Positions 6,815 through 15,422 of a stretch of 15,422 nt of DNA are shown here, piece by piece. Origin of the DNA: DAISJM01 sp036821485. Lineage in GTDB: Bacteria > Verrucomicrobiota > Kiritimatiellia > CAIQIC01 > JAGNIJ01. The DNA lies in the NCBI GenBank assembly GCA_036821485.1, contig DAISJM010000062.1, forward strand, positions 1-15,422, written 5' to 3'. The translations under genes were made by a program, and so were the position numbers. Within the stretch, counting starts at the first letter, position 1. Every line of letters starts with the position of its first letter. The notes under the pieces were generated by a model. It did not search any database. It was not told where the DNA came from and saw only the letters and a program-made list of their open reading frames with translations.

Positions 6815-6900
6815 ACTAAGCCAGCAAGAAGTGTGATTGCCTACCTTAAAACTATGTAGAAGGCCTTCCCCAATCAGTTCCGACCTTCAATGTGCGTGAC

Positions 6901-6928
6901 ACTCTACCCAAACGCCGGAATGTGTCAA
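6901..6928 (-). promoter_or_regulatory. Sigma70-type promoter for the tRNA-Thr/tuf cluster
   Basis: On the minus strand a perfect -35 box TTGACA (6928-6923) is followed after 16 nt by TAGAGT (6906-6901), four of six matches to the -10 consensus. Transcription would start near 6893, giving a leader of roughly 310 nt before tRNA-Thr. A 12-bp palindrome lies just upstream of the -35 box and could be a regulatory or activating element. No better promoter was found closer to the tRNA. Confidence 0.6.
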
Positions 6929-6933
6929 CCACC

Positions 6934-6945
6934 TTTTGCGCAAAA
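6934..6945. repeat. 12-bp perfect palindrome upstream of the tuf promoter
   Basis: TTTTGCGCAAAA is fully self-complementary and ends 6 bp upstream of the -35 box at 6923-6928. It is followed at 6948-6965 by a second dyad, TTGAC and GTCAA with 8 bp between. Such elements near a strong promoter often bind a regulator. No specific protein can be named. Confidence 0.4.
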
Positions 6946-7044
6946 ACTTGACTTCATTGTGTCAATCCTGCCCCCAGCCATAGAAGTCTGCTTTTCGACG
7001 TGAAATTCGCACCCAGATCGTGCATAAAGGACCCACATAACCTC

Positions 7045-7707
7045 ATGCCCCCCACCCTCATCAGACAAGAATTGGCCAACTACGGGCGAATGATCGCCAA
7101 GGCCAGGCTCACCTCCGGCGCTGGCGGCAACATCAGCGCCCGGGACGGGCGCCTCATTTGGGTCAAGCCAAGTGGTCTGGCCATGGAGGAACTCAGAAGC
7201 ACGGATCTCGTCTGTATCGATGCCAGCTCCGGTCGGCTCGTGGAAGGCAAACTACGCCCAACGTCCGAACTTCCCATGCACCTCGCCATCTATCGCACAC
7301 GCGAAGATGTGCAGGCCATTTTTCACACACATTCGCCATGGGCCAGCGGCGTCGTCACCGCAGGCGTGGATGTGAGGCCCATGTTCGCTGAGGTCGTGAA
7401 CGACCTCGGCGGTGTGATAGCCGTTCCCTATAAGACAACCTCCTCCCAGGAACTTGCCGACGCGGTCGCCGAAGCCGCAAAGACACACGAGACCATCTTC
7501 ATGACCAACCATGGCGTCGTCGCACTGGGAAAGACGATGAGACAGGCGTACTTCCGTTGTTGCGTCGCTGAAGACGCAGCGAAGTCATTCGTGGCTGCAT
7601 CAGTGGTGGGCAAGCCCGCCTTCTTGACGGAAGAACAGATTGCCGAGTTGCGCAAACTCGAGGCAGGCGCGTATCGGTCCAAAATGATGGAACGCGAAGG
7701 GACCTAA
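7045..7707 (+). CDS. Class II aldolase/adducin family protein (fuculose-phosphate aldolase-like)
   Basis: A 220-aa member of the zinc-dependent class II aldolase (AraD/FucA) family, which cleaves or epimerises sugar phosphates. Visible features are LTSGAGGNIS (22-31) and KPSG (41-44) for phosphate binding, SELPMHL with the candidate catalytic Glu (E75), FHTHS with two zinc ligands (H94, H96), and TNHGVV with the third (H156). The length is typical. I chose the ATG at 7045 because the protein then begins directly with the family helix (LIRQELANYGR). An upstream GTG at 7000 adds 15 residues with no support. AAGGA lies about 13 nt upstream, which is distant. The substrate cannot be read from sequence: fuculose-, rhamnulose- or ribulose-phosphate and methylthioribulose-phosphate dehydratase chemistry are all possible. 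The stop overlaps that of the convergent gene. Confidence 0.9.
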   Translation: MPPTLIRQELANYGRMIAKARLTSGAGGNISARDGRLIWVKPSGLAMEELRSTDLVCIDASSGRLVEGKLRPTSELPMHLAIYRTREDVQAIFHTHSPWASGVVTAGVDVRPMFAEVVNDLGGVIAVPYKTTSSQELADAVAEAAKTHETIFMTNHGVVALGKTMRQAYFRCCVAEDAAKSFVAASVVGKPAFLTEEQIAELRKLEAGAYRSKMMEREGT

Positions 7708-7970
7708 GAGAAGAATCCCATCTTGCCCAACGCGACAAAGCTGAGCCCCATCATTAAGACGATGACGCCGATACAAATGCCGATCATCCACATAAGCCCA
7801 CCCGTGTGGGCAAGGTTGACGGTACGCCCCTTCGACGGCGGCTGCTGCGGAACCCAGATGCGGGTGTCTCTCTTGCTGAAGTAAACGGATAACCACTTTG
7901 GACCACCCCAGTTGTCTCCGTTGTCCCATTCCGCTTTGTTGATGTCAGCCTGCGTCTGTGTGTTTTCCAT
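7704..7970 (-). CDS. Small membrane protein, DUF5808-like
   Basis: An 88-aa protein. Residues 20-57 carry a Trp-rich segment, DNWGGPKWLSVYFSKRDTRI followed by WVPQQ...GRTVNLAH, which resembles the DUF5808 pattern (W, then a Y/F-rich strand, DxRxxVP, then xxNxAxP). That match is from memory. A single strongly hydrophobic helix fills about residues 59-82, so it is probably anchored in a membrane with the small domain on the N-terminal side. AAGGA lies 8 nt before the ATG. It starts 15 nt after hldD and is probably the last gene of that operon. Its stop (TAG) overlaps the stop (TAA) of the convergent aldolase gene. Function is unknown. Confidence 0.8.
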   Translation of the reverse strand: MENTQTQADINKAEWDNGDNWGGPKWLSVYFSKRDTRIWVPQQPPSKGRTVNLAHTGGLMWMIGICIGVIVLMMGLSFVALGKMGFFS

Positions 7971-7985
7971 GGCCCGTCCTTTTGA

Positions 7986-8954
7986 TCACTTGCGCAGCGC
8001 AAGATAGTCCTGCACATACTCGCGAACGCCATCCTCAAGATTGGTCACAGGCTTATTGTACCCTGCGTCTCTCAACTTGGTAATATCTGCCTGCGTATGA
8101 TATTGGTACTTCGCCCGCAGGGCTTCCGGCATATCAATGTAGGTGATCTTGGCCTCGCGGCCCATGGCTGCAAATACGGCCTTAACAAGATCGTTCCACG
8201 TCCGCGCCACTCCCGTCCCGCAATTGAACAGACCTGATTCACTCGTGTTGTCGCAGAAGAAAAGTGTCGCATCCACAGCGTCCCGAACATAGATGAAGTC
8301 GCGGACCTGTTCCCCATCCTTGTATTCCGGGCGGTAGGATTTGAAGAGCTTCACCTCACCGGTCTGGACGATCTGGTCATACGCCTTGTTGATGACCGAA
8401 CGCATGTCACCCTTGTGATCCTCGCGCGGCCCATAGACATTGAAGTACTTGAGCCCGACAATCCGGTCCATGATCCCCCGGCGCAACGCCCATAAGTCGA
8501 ACATCTGTTTCGAGTAGCCGTACATGTTGAGCGGACTCAACGTCGGCGTGACCTCGTCCGCATCCGAGTAGCCCAACGAGCCATTTCCGTAGGTAGCCGC
8601 ACTGGAGGCATAGACAAACCGCACATTGTGCAGGAGACACCACTCACAGAGTTCGCGCGTATACCGATAGTTGTTGTCCGCCAGGAAACTGGCGTTCTTC
8701 TCCGTGGTGGAACTGCAGGCTCCCATGTGGATCACGGCATCCACATCGGCCAACCGATCGTACTGCAGCATGGCGCGGAATTCGTCTTTGTCGATGTAGT
8801 CCTCGTAGCGCAACCCAACAAGATTCTTCCACTTCTCGTCCTGCCCAAGTTCATCCACAACCAGCACGCGCTCGTCGCCACGCTCGTTCAACGCGGCCAC
8901 GATGTTGCTGCCGATGAATCCGGCGCCTCCCGTCACTACAAAACGTGCAGTCAT
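7986..8954 (-). CDS. hldD: ADP-L-glycero-D-manno-heptose 6-epimerase
   Basis: HldD (RfaD) catalyses the last step of ADP-heptose synthesis, inverting C6 to give the donor for the LPS inner core. It is an SDR-type cytoplasmic enzyme of 322 aa, close to the 310 of E. coli. The Rossmann motif is TGGAGFIGSN (8-17). The diagnostic GACSSTTE lies at 78-85, YASSAATYG at 115-123, and the YxxxK pair is Y145/K149. FNVYGPRE...HKG is at 171-182, with K181 matching the second catalytic base. The start is the ATG at 8954, with AGGAG 7 nt upstream. It overlaps the hldE stop (TGATG), so the two are translationally coupled. An in-frame GTG one codon upstream is less well spaced. Confidence 0.97.
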   Translation of the reverse strand: MTARFVVTGGAGFIGSNIVAALNERGDERVLVVDELGQDEKWKNLVGLRYEDYIDKDEFRAMLQYDRLADVDAVIHMGACSSTTEKNASFLADNNYRYTRELCEWCLLHNVRFVYASSAATYGNGSLGYSDADEVTPTLSPLNMYGYSKQMFDLWALRRGIMDRIVGLKYFNVYGPREDHKGDMRSVINKAYDQIVQTGEVKLFKSYRPEYKDGEQVRDFIYVRDAVDATLFFCDNTSESGLFNCGTGVARTWNDLVKAVFAAMGREAKITYIDMPEALRAKYQYHTQADITKLRDAGYNKPVTNLEDGVREYVQDYLALRK

Positions 8955-9466
8955 CACGATTCTCCTGTGCGATCCGTCTTCGGACGATAGGCTTCCACGA
9001 TCCGTTCAATCATCCCCGTGGATGATCGCCCCTTCAGCAGCGGAGCCAGTACCACTTTGCCGCCGCTCCTTTCCACCACGTCGCGCCCGCTGACGTAGTG
9101 AGCCCAGTCCTCGCCCTTCACCAACACGTCCGGCAACAACTCTCCGATCAGGGCCGCCGGCTCGTCTTCGTCGAAAATCACCACGTAGTCCACACATTCC
9201 AGGGCCGCGAGAACGCGCGCCCTGTCGCCTTGCTCATTGATGGGTCGCTTGGAGCCCTTGTATCGGCGCACGGACGCATCGGAATTCATCCCCACCACCA
9301 GGGCGTCGCCCTGCTGGCGGGCGAATTCGAGATAGCCCACATGCCCGGCATGCATCAGGTCAAACGCTCCATTGGTGAAGACAAGTTTCTTCCCCGACGC
9401 GCGCAGGCGCGCACGTTCCGCCTTCATGGCCGCACGACTCAAAATCTTGGTTTCAAGATGTCTCAT
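8954..9466 (-). CDS. hldE: D-glycero-beta-D-manno-heptose 1-phosphate adenylyltransferase (single-domain HldE/RfaE2)
   Basis: This enzyme transfers AMP from ATP to heptose 1-phosphate, giving the ADP-heptose that HldD epimerises. At 170 aa it is the cytidylyltransferase-fold domain alone. The N-terminal heptose-7-P kinase domain of E. coli HldE is absent and must be encoded elsewhere. Motifs are FTNGAFDLMHAGHVGYL (30-46, with the HxGH nucleotide-binding signature), NSDASVRRYKGSKRPIN (61-77), VKGEDW (116-121) and GRSSTGMIERI (146-156). The start is the ATG at 9466 with GGTG upstream; a TTG one codon earlier is possible. It overlaps hldD and lies 76 nt after the GT-C/TPR gene. Confidence 0.95.
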   Translation of the reverse strand: MRHLETKILSRAAMKAERARLRASGKKLVFTNGAFDLMHAGHVGYLEFARQQGDALVVGMNSDASVRRYKGSKRPINEQGDRARVLAALECVDYVVIFDEDEPAALIGELLPDVLVKGEDWAHYVSGRDVVERSGGKVVLAPLLKGRSSTGMIERIVEAYRPKTDRTGES

Positions 9467-11221
9467 CAACTGAACACCCGCACCCTCTCTCCGGGGAGAC
9501 TTCTACCATAACCGGCACTCGCTGAATACCACGAAAGCCGGGTCAAGGGACCCCGCCGACCGGAACTCCTGCAATGATCTTCTCCCTCTGTTTCCGATAT
9601 GATGTATTCTCCGGAGCCAAGGCCAAGGCCTTCTCGATGCTGGCGCGTGCTTCATCAGACCGGCCCAGTTCAAAAAGGGAAATAGCCTTCAGGCTGTGGA
9701 CCTCCGGGTCGCCCGCGAGCCCAGCCTCAGCCCACAGAATCTGATCCAGTGCTTCCTGAAATCGCGACTCTGCGATGTAGCGCTTGGCCAGCAGTTTCCC
9801 CATCTCGCGGCCACGCTTTGTGTCGGGCATTAGAGCCATCACCTCACGCGCATATTTCTCGCAACGTTCAAAGTCGCCCAGATCGTAGAACATGATGCTC
9901 GCCAGCACGACGCGCGGATAAGCCATGTCGGGATTCTCCTCCGCCATGGCCGTGAAGAAACTCACAGGGCTCAGACATTTCGCTGACGCCGACAGTCCGT
10001 AGGCTGCATGAAGACCAATATACAGTGCCAGCAACCAGCGCCCCAGTCGCCCGTATCGATCCTGAAAATCACTGATCCTTCCTGCCACCCGCCGAATCAG
10101 CCATCCTCCCACCAACCCCATGCCCACCACCCCCGGCAAAACGGCGCAGTAGCGATCCGCAAAAGGGATGTGCATGGCTGTAACCAGCATCACGTTCGCG
10201 AGCCCCGCAGCGAACCACGACGCGACCAATACAGGAAAACAACTCCTGCGCAGCGCAAGAGCCAACACGACGCCACTGGCGGTCAGAATCAACAACACCA
10301 CGCCAGCCGTGGCGGCAAACCCCGCAGCGTAGTCAGACCAGTCCATGAAGATCGCCGACGACGGCAACACAATCCTCGCGATAGATGTTGCACCAAAGTG
10401 AAAGGCACGACCCGCACCCTCTCCAAAGAGCATGGCAAGCGAGTGACCGGATGAGACCGACTGTATTCCTGCCATCGTTCTGAGCAGGTAGGCCGGAATC
10501 AATCCGGCCATCAGCCCAACACCGCCTGCAAGGGAGAAACGCGAACGACGCACCACCCCATGCAACAAGGCCGCCGCGGCCATAGCGGAGAAAACAAAAT
10601 AGGCCGTCTCCTTGAACAGCGCTGCGACCAGGGAAGTCATCGCACATGCCGCCAGACGCCAAGGCCAGTTGCCCGGGCGACCCGAACCCGCAATGGAGAA
10701 GATCGCAACCGACCCGCCAATCTCAATGACCAGGTCCGGCAGCGACATGAAGAACTGGGCGAGTTCAGTACGCATGGGATGGGCCGCAAGAAGTGCCCCC
10801 GCCGCTATAGCCAGAAACGGGCTCGACGTCACTCGCAGCCGAAGAAGCAACCACGACAGAAAACTGGCCGAAGCCCCCGCCACCAGAATGCTGAACAAAT
10901 GATAGGCCAACGGACTGGGGCCGAACAACCGGTACAGCGTCCAATTCACCACCATCAGCATGGGGCGGTAGTAGCCCGACGGCTCACGGCTGGTCATCTC
11001 AAGCCCATAATCCCTGGAGAAGACACTGGTGATGAAGGATGGTTCAGACAGCAGCGGATGCTTCTGGATCAGGCCGACATCGTCCCAGACAAATTGACTG
11101 AACAGTGCCGGCAGATGGAACAACAGCGTCAGCAGCAGCGGCAAGAGGAACAACAACGGACGAACCGCGACACGACCATCCAGCGTGTCGTCCCCTGCCG
11201 TATCGTTTTCAGCGCACCACT

Positions 11222-12484
<1,263 letters not shown>

Positions 12485-12547
12485 AAGTTTTTGTCCGCGC
12501 TCTCTATGTTCGGTGAAGCCGGGAACTTCTAACACATGGAGCCCCCC

Positions 12548-12565
12548 GTGAAAACCACTTTTCAC
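12548..12565. repeat. Perfect inverted repeat in the icd-marR divergent region
   Basis: GTGAAAA and TTTTCAC form 7-bp arms around four bases. The outer GTGAA/TTCAC half-sites match the outer arms of the marR operator, though in the opposite arrangement. It lies 64 bp upstream of the icd ATG and about 30 bp upstream of the marR -35 box. It could be a second operator or an icd control site. No convincing icd promoter was identified nearby. Confidence 0.35.
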
Positions 12566-12595
12566 CACGGTCCCAACGCACGTGATTCATCCCTC

Positions 12596-12623
12596 TTTAC
12601 AAGCACGCTAAAACGGGTATAGT
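12596..12623 (+). promoter_or_regulatory. Promoter of the marR-efflux operon
   Basis: TTTACA (12596-12601, five of six -35 matches) and TATAGT (12618-12623, five of six -10 matches) are separated by 16 bp. The start of transcription would fall near 12630, about 28 nt before the marR ATG. The -10 box touches the 29-bp dyad described next, so repressor bound there would block polymerase. Confidence 0.7.
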
Positions 12624-12651
12624 TCACGTATCGAATATTTCGTATGGTGAA
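12623..12651 (+). promoter_or_regulatory. Candidate MarR operator (29-bp dyad)
   Basis: The dyad is TTCAC, 4 bp, CGAA, 3 bp, TTCG, 4 bp, GTGAA: both the inner and outer arms are perfect inverted repeats with symmetric spacing. It begins at the last base of the -10 box, covers the expected transcription start, and reaches into the Shine-Dalgarno (GGTGA at 12646-12650). This is where MarR-family autorepressors usually bind. That the adjacent MarR protein binds here is inference. Confidence 0.65.
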
Positions 12652-12657
12652 GTATCA

Positions 12658-13134
12658 ATGAAGACCACCAACCTGAATGACTTCGGTCGGCGCCTCTCGG
12701 AGATCATGCCACGCATGATGTTCCAGATTTGGGTGCACGAGCAGAATTACTTCACCACGGGCCGCATCAGCTTTCCCCAACTCTGGGCCTTGGGATATCT
12801 CACGCACGCCAGCACAGCCACCATGCGCACCCTTGCGCGCGCCATGCGCGCAAGAGAATCCACCACCACGGGCCTGGTGGACCGCATGTCCCGCATGGGA
12901 CTCGTGCGGCGCGTCAGGAGCAAGAAGGACCGCCGTGTGGTCTACGTGGAACCCACGGCCAAGGGTCGACGCATACTCGACGATATCAATCAGCAGAGAG
13001 AAGAGACCATCAAGTCATTGTTCAAGAACCTGCCAAGCTGCGACCGGACCAAGTATCTTGAGATTCTCGAGAAAATCCTGGCTGATATACCACCCCCACC
13101 ACCGCTGCACGCTGACAAGGATGTCGTGTCATGA
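12658..13134 (+). CDS. MarR-family transcriptional regulator
   Basis: A 158-aa winged helix-turn-helix regulator, the usual MarR size. It is predicted to bind DNA as a dimer and be released by small phenolic or lipophilic ligands. The recognition region lies at about 55-80 (TMRTLARAMRARESTTTGLV, then DRMSRMGLV). The wing carries the family DRR motif (KKDRRVVYVEPTAKGRRIL, 89-107), and long helices at both ends would form the dimer interface. A proline run (PPPPP) lies near the C-terminus. GGTGA is 7 nt before the ATG. The stop overlaps the next ATG (ATGA), so repressor and efflux genes are one operon, and the dyad at its promoter indicates autoregulation. Confidence 0.93.
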   Translation: MKTTNLNDFGRRLSEIMPRMMFQIWVHEQNYFTTGRISFPQLWALGYLTHASTATMRTLARAMRARESTTTGLVDRMSRMGLVRRVRSKKDRRVVYVEPTAKGRRILDDINQQREETIKSLFKNLPSCDRTKYLEILEKILADIPPPPPLHADKDVVS

Positions 13135-14489
13135 GGCCCACAGCACTCCCATGGATCCTGGCCCTGTGTTTCTCACTGTCACCGCTCATGCCGGCATCAG
13201 CAAGCGGCCAGTCGGTGGAGCCGGGGAAACCAGCCTACACGCTGGAAGACTGCATATCGATGGGCGTCGAGCGGGCATCCTCGCTGCTCAATGCCGAGCG
13301 TGATGAACAGATCGCCCGGGCGAGAACACGCCAATCCAAGGCACAGATCTACCCGGAGTTATCAACCGACGCATCCTATACGCGCAGGGACAAGCTGAGC
13401 ACTTTTGACTTCGGTGGAACACAGGTGGAAATGGGCAAACTCGACAACTACTCGGCCTCCGCAACGCTGAGCCAACTGCTCTACTCCGGCGGCAAAGCCC
13501 GCGCCGGCATTCGCGCGGCGAACTACTACGGCCAATATGCGAAACTCGGAACGGAGATTGCCCGACGCCAACTGATCCGCGACATCCGGCAATCATTCTA
13601 CGATCTCCTGCTCGCCCGCGATCGCGTCGATGTCGAGTCCGAGTCCGTCAAACAACTGGCAGATTTCGTTGCACAGACGGAACAGAAGTATCGGAGTGGA
13701 ACGGCGTCCGAATTCGACCTGCTGACCGCCAAGGTTCGGCTGGCCAACGAGAATCCCAACCTGGTACGGGCGCGAAGCGATCTGGCCGTGGGCCGCGAGT
13801 CCTTTGCCAACCTGCTGAAACTGGATAGTTCGAACTTCACACTGGTCGGCACGCTAACCTATGAAGCCGTAACAGCCACGCTGGAAGCCCTGCAGCAGGA
13901 GGGATTGGAGAGCCGAACAGAACTTCAGCAGATGGCCAAATGGATACAACTGCTGAAAGAAGATGCGAAGGTGGCGCGGGGCGATTACTTCCCCACACTG
14001 CGCGCCAAGGCGCTGTACACAGGCGACAATCCGGATCAATACAGTTCCGGGGCGGGAGACAGCGGCTGGGGTTGGCACTGGACTGCCCTGCTGACGGCTG
14101 AATGGTCGATCTTTGACGGCGGCCTGCGGCGAGGCATCATGATCGAAAAGAATCTGGAATTGCTCAAAGCAGAGACCGACATGGAGGACCTGAAACGCAA
14201 CGTGCTTCTTGAAATCAAGCAGGCCTACCTGGACATGCAGCATGCCCAGGAGGCACTGGAAGGCGCGAGAGAGAATGTCGATCTTGCCCGCAAAGCCCTT
14301 TCCATTGCCAAGACGCGATACGAGCAGGGACTATCCACCTACCTTGAGTTCACCGAGACGAATCTCGCCCTGAGTACGGCACAACTGGCCCATGCTACGG
14401 CACTGAGAGACCACGCGGATGCCGTGGCCCGCCTGCGATATGCCTGCGGGCAGAAGGATGAATTTGACCAGAAGGAGTCCAAGCCATGA
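13131..14489 (+). CDS. TolC-family outer-membrane efflux protein
   Basis: A 452-aa outer-membrane factor that would form the trimeric exit duct of a tripartite pump. Residues 1-24 are a signal peptide ending ASA, with cleavage near 24-26. The mature protein has two OEP repeats. The first begins YTLEDCISMGVERAS (36-50) and contains LSQLLYSGGKARAG, a beta-strand motif. The second contains LLTAEWSIFDGGLRRG. Long Ala/Glu/Arg-rich coiled-coil helices lie between them (for example KYRSGTASEFDLLTAKVRLA and ARTRQSKAQIYPELSTDASY). Length and repeat structure are standard. It overlaps marR by ATGA and the fusion-protein gene by ATGA. The substrate is unknown. Confidence 0.95.
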   Translation: MRPTALPWILALCFSLSPLMPASASGQSVEPGKPAYTLEDCISMGVERASSLLNAERDEQIARARTRQSKAQIYPELSTDASYTRRDKLSTFDFGGTQVEMGKLDNYSASATLSQLLYSGGKARAGIRAANYYGQYAKLGTEIARRQLIRDIRQSFYDLLLARDRVDVESESVKQLADFVAQTEQKYRSGTASEFDLLTAKVRLANENPNLVRARSDLAVGRESFANLLKLDSSNFTLVGTLTYEAVTATLEALQQEGLESRTELQQMAKWIQLLKEDAKVARGDYFPTLRAKALYTGDNPDQYSSGAGDSGWGWHWTALLTAEWSIFDGGLRRGIMIEKNLELLKAETDMEDLKRNVLLEIKQAYLDMQHAQEALEGARENVDLARKALSIAKTRYEQGLSTYLEFTETNLALSTAQLAHATALRDHADAVARLRYACGQKDEFDQKESKP

Positions 14490-15422
14490 GCGACACCATG
14501 CCTGCACCGAAGCGAAGCAAGAAACTGCTCTTTGTCGTACTGGGCATCGTCCTGCTGATCGTCGTACTGGCCATTTTGCCCAAGCGCAAGGAAAAGCTGG
14601 AACAGACGCCCACCCCTCCCCCGCCGGTGACTACCATACTCATCGAACCCACGAGCTTGGATGACACGCTGCAGCTCCCGGCGAAGATTCAGGCTGTCTT
14701 CGATTCCGCGCTGGCGCTCGATAAGCCCGGACTGGTGGCCGAGCTCCCCGTGGATCGGGGTGCCATCGTGACGGAGGGACAGGTTCTGCTGCGACTGGAG
14801 GACAGAACGTGGAAGGCAAGTCTTGCCTCTGCCGACATCCAGTTTCGCGAAGCCAAGCGCGAGTTGGGCCGTTGGCAGGAACTGAGGAAGACCGGCGCTG
14901 TGTCTACCAGCGATTTCGACGCCGTTCAGGCGCGGTTTGACCTCGCCGAGGTGGAGCGCAATAACGCCCGCGTCAACGTGGATAAATGCGTCCTGAAGAG
15001 CCCCATGTCAGGCGTCGTCGTGGACCGCTACGTCGAACTGGGCGAACATGTCGCCGAGGGCGCCCCCGCGTTTCGCGTGGTCAACATCGACCGCATCAAA
15101 CTGAGTGTCGACGTGCCCGAGCGCAATGTGCTCCAGCTTCAACCGAACGTATCGATGACCTTCACCGTCGACAGCCTGCCCGGACGAACCTTCACAGGCA
15201 ACGTTACCTTCGTCTCCTCCGCCGCACGTCCCGAGAACAACTCGTTTCCCGTGGAACTGACCGTCGAGAACGCCGACGGCTTGCTGCGGCCGGGCATGAT
15301 CGCCCGCGTCTCGCTCTCACGCGGAACCAGGGACAACGCCATCGTGCTTCCTTTTGGCGCCGTGGTTCCCAAGAAGGGCGACTACGTGGTGTTCGTCCTG
15401 AAGGATGGGAAAGCCATCCAGC
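14486..15422 (+). CDS. RND-type efflux periplasmic adaptor (membrane fusion protein), 3' end outside the window
   Basis: An open frame of 312 codons from ATG 14486 to the window edge, with AGGAG 9 nt upstream. It starts MSDTMPAPKRSKKLLFVVLG. A single membrane anchor (about 14-31) replaces the lipobox of AcrA. The domains then run in the usual HlyD/AcrA order: lipoyl-like half (KPGLVAELPVDRGAIVTEGQ, 80-99), a short coiled-coil hairpin (about 110-165), the second lipoyl half (LKSPMSGVVVDRYVELGEHV, 170-189), then a beta-barrel (IKLSVDVPERNVL...) and the start of the membrane-proximal domain. It bridges the TolC-like duct to an inner-membrane pump, expected directly downstream. Confidence 0.93.
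   Translation, partial: MSDTMPAPKRSKKLLFVVLGIVLLIVVLAILPKRKEKLEQTPTPPPPVTTILIEPTSLDDTLQLPAKIQAVFDSALALDKPGLVAELPVDRGAIVTEGQVLLRLEDRTWKASLASADIQFREAKRELGRWQELRKTGAVSTSDFDAVQARFDLAEVERNNARVNVDKCVLKSPMSGVVVDRYVELGEHVAEGAPAFRVVNIDRIKLSVDVPERNVLQLQPNVSMTFTVDSLPGRTFTGNVTFVSSAARPENNSFPVELTVENADGLLRPGMIARVSLSRGTRDNAIVLPFGAVVPKKGDYVVFVLKDGKAIQ

Larger units (their letters stand above)
6584..7044. other. Non-coding divergent region between tRNA-Thr/tuf and the aldolase gene
   Basis: About 460 bases without a credible gene. The short open frames on the plus strand here lack ribosome-binding sites and family features. The region contains a sigma70-type promoter facing the tRNA-Thr/tuf cluster (6901-6928), a terminator-like hairpin in its leader (6761-6795), a small hairpin (6799-6814), and palindromes near 6934-6965. 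The part nearest the tRNA (about 6584-6720) is G+C-rich and shows nothing I can assign. No convincing promoter for the plus-strand aldolase gene was found. Confidence 0.7.

Noticed and set aside
6557..6836. Two 66-codon plus-strand open frames starting in or near tRNA-Thr
   Set aside because: One begins inside the tRNA gene. Both lack ribosome-binding sites and cover the predicted tuf leader.
7000..7044. GTG start adding 15 residues to the aldolase
   Set aside because: No ribosome-binding site and no family homology in the added residues; the ATG at 7045 fits the family.
9467..9542. Possible promoter or terminator in the gap between the GT-C/TPR gene and hldE
   Set aside because: TTGACC occurs but no -10 box follows at proper spacing, and the short hairpin near CTCCCCGGAG has too small a loop and no U-tract.
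12485..12568. Upstream start adding 28 residues to icd
   Set aside because: The added residues have no counterpart in Icd, and the ATG at 12484 aligns with the known N-terminus.

Overview
The window is a stretch of chromosome from a Gram-negative-type bacterium and carries no mobile elements. Heptose biosynthesis genes (hldE, hldD) and a TolC/membrane-fusion-protein efflux operon imply an outer membrane with LPS. EF-Tu has a distinctive longer switch I segment, which I associate from memory with Verrucomicrobiota/Kiritimatiellota-type (PVC) bacteria. That assignment is moderate confidence and rests on protein character only, since no 16S gene is present.

Region 1 (1-6583, all minus strand) is the conserved translation/transcription cluster. 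In transcription order it reads tRNA-Thr(GGU), tuf, rpmG, tRNA-Trp(CCA), secE, nusG, rplK, rplA, rplJ, rplL, rpoB (3' end outside the window). Both tRNAs encode their CCA end. rpmG and the 5' part of rpoB are easily missed: rpmG is only 50 codons and rpoB runs off the window. Three intergenic segments look structured: the tuf leader (terminator-like hairpin), the nusG-rplK gap (long inverted repeat at the rplK start), and the rplL-rpoB gap (12-bp hairpin).

Region 2 (6584-7044) is non-coding. It holds a good sigma70-type promoter for the minus-strand cluster, roughly 310 nt upstream of tRNA-Thr, with palindromes around it.

Region 3 (7045-7707, plus) is one class II aldolase gene. It converges on the next block, and the two stop codons overlap.

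Region 4 (7704-12484, minus) is an apparent operon: icd (NADP isocitrate dehydrogenase), a polytopic GT-C-like membrane protein with C-terminal TPRs, hldE (adenylyltransferase domain only), hldD, and a small DUF5808-like membrane protein. Apart from the 76-nt GT-C/hldE gap, the genes overlap or lie close. The likely theme is cell-envelope sugar metabolism, with icd as a metabolic passenger.

Region 5 (12596-15422, plus) is a MarR-regulated efflux operon: marR, a TolC-like outer-membrane factor and an RND-type membrane fusion protein (cut by the window end), joined by two ATGA overlaps. A 29-bp dyad overlaps the -10 box and the Shine-Dalgarno of marR and is a strong candidate autoregulatory operator. 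The inner-membrane pump is expected just beyond the window.

Most of the window is housekeeping. I do not see a clearly new biological system. The points most worth following up are the regulatory structures, the GT-C/TPR protein beside the heptose genes, and the lineage-specific changes in L7/L12 and EF-Tu.
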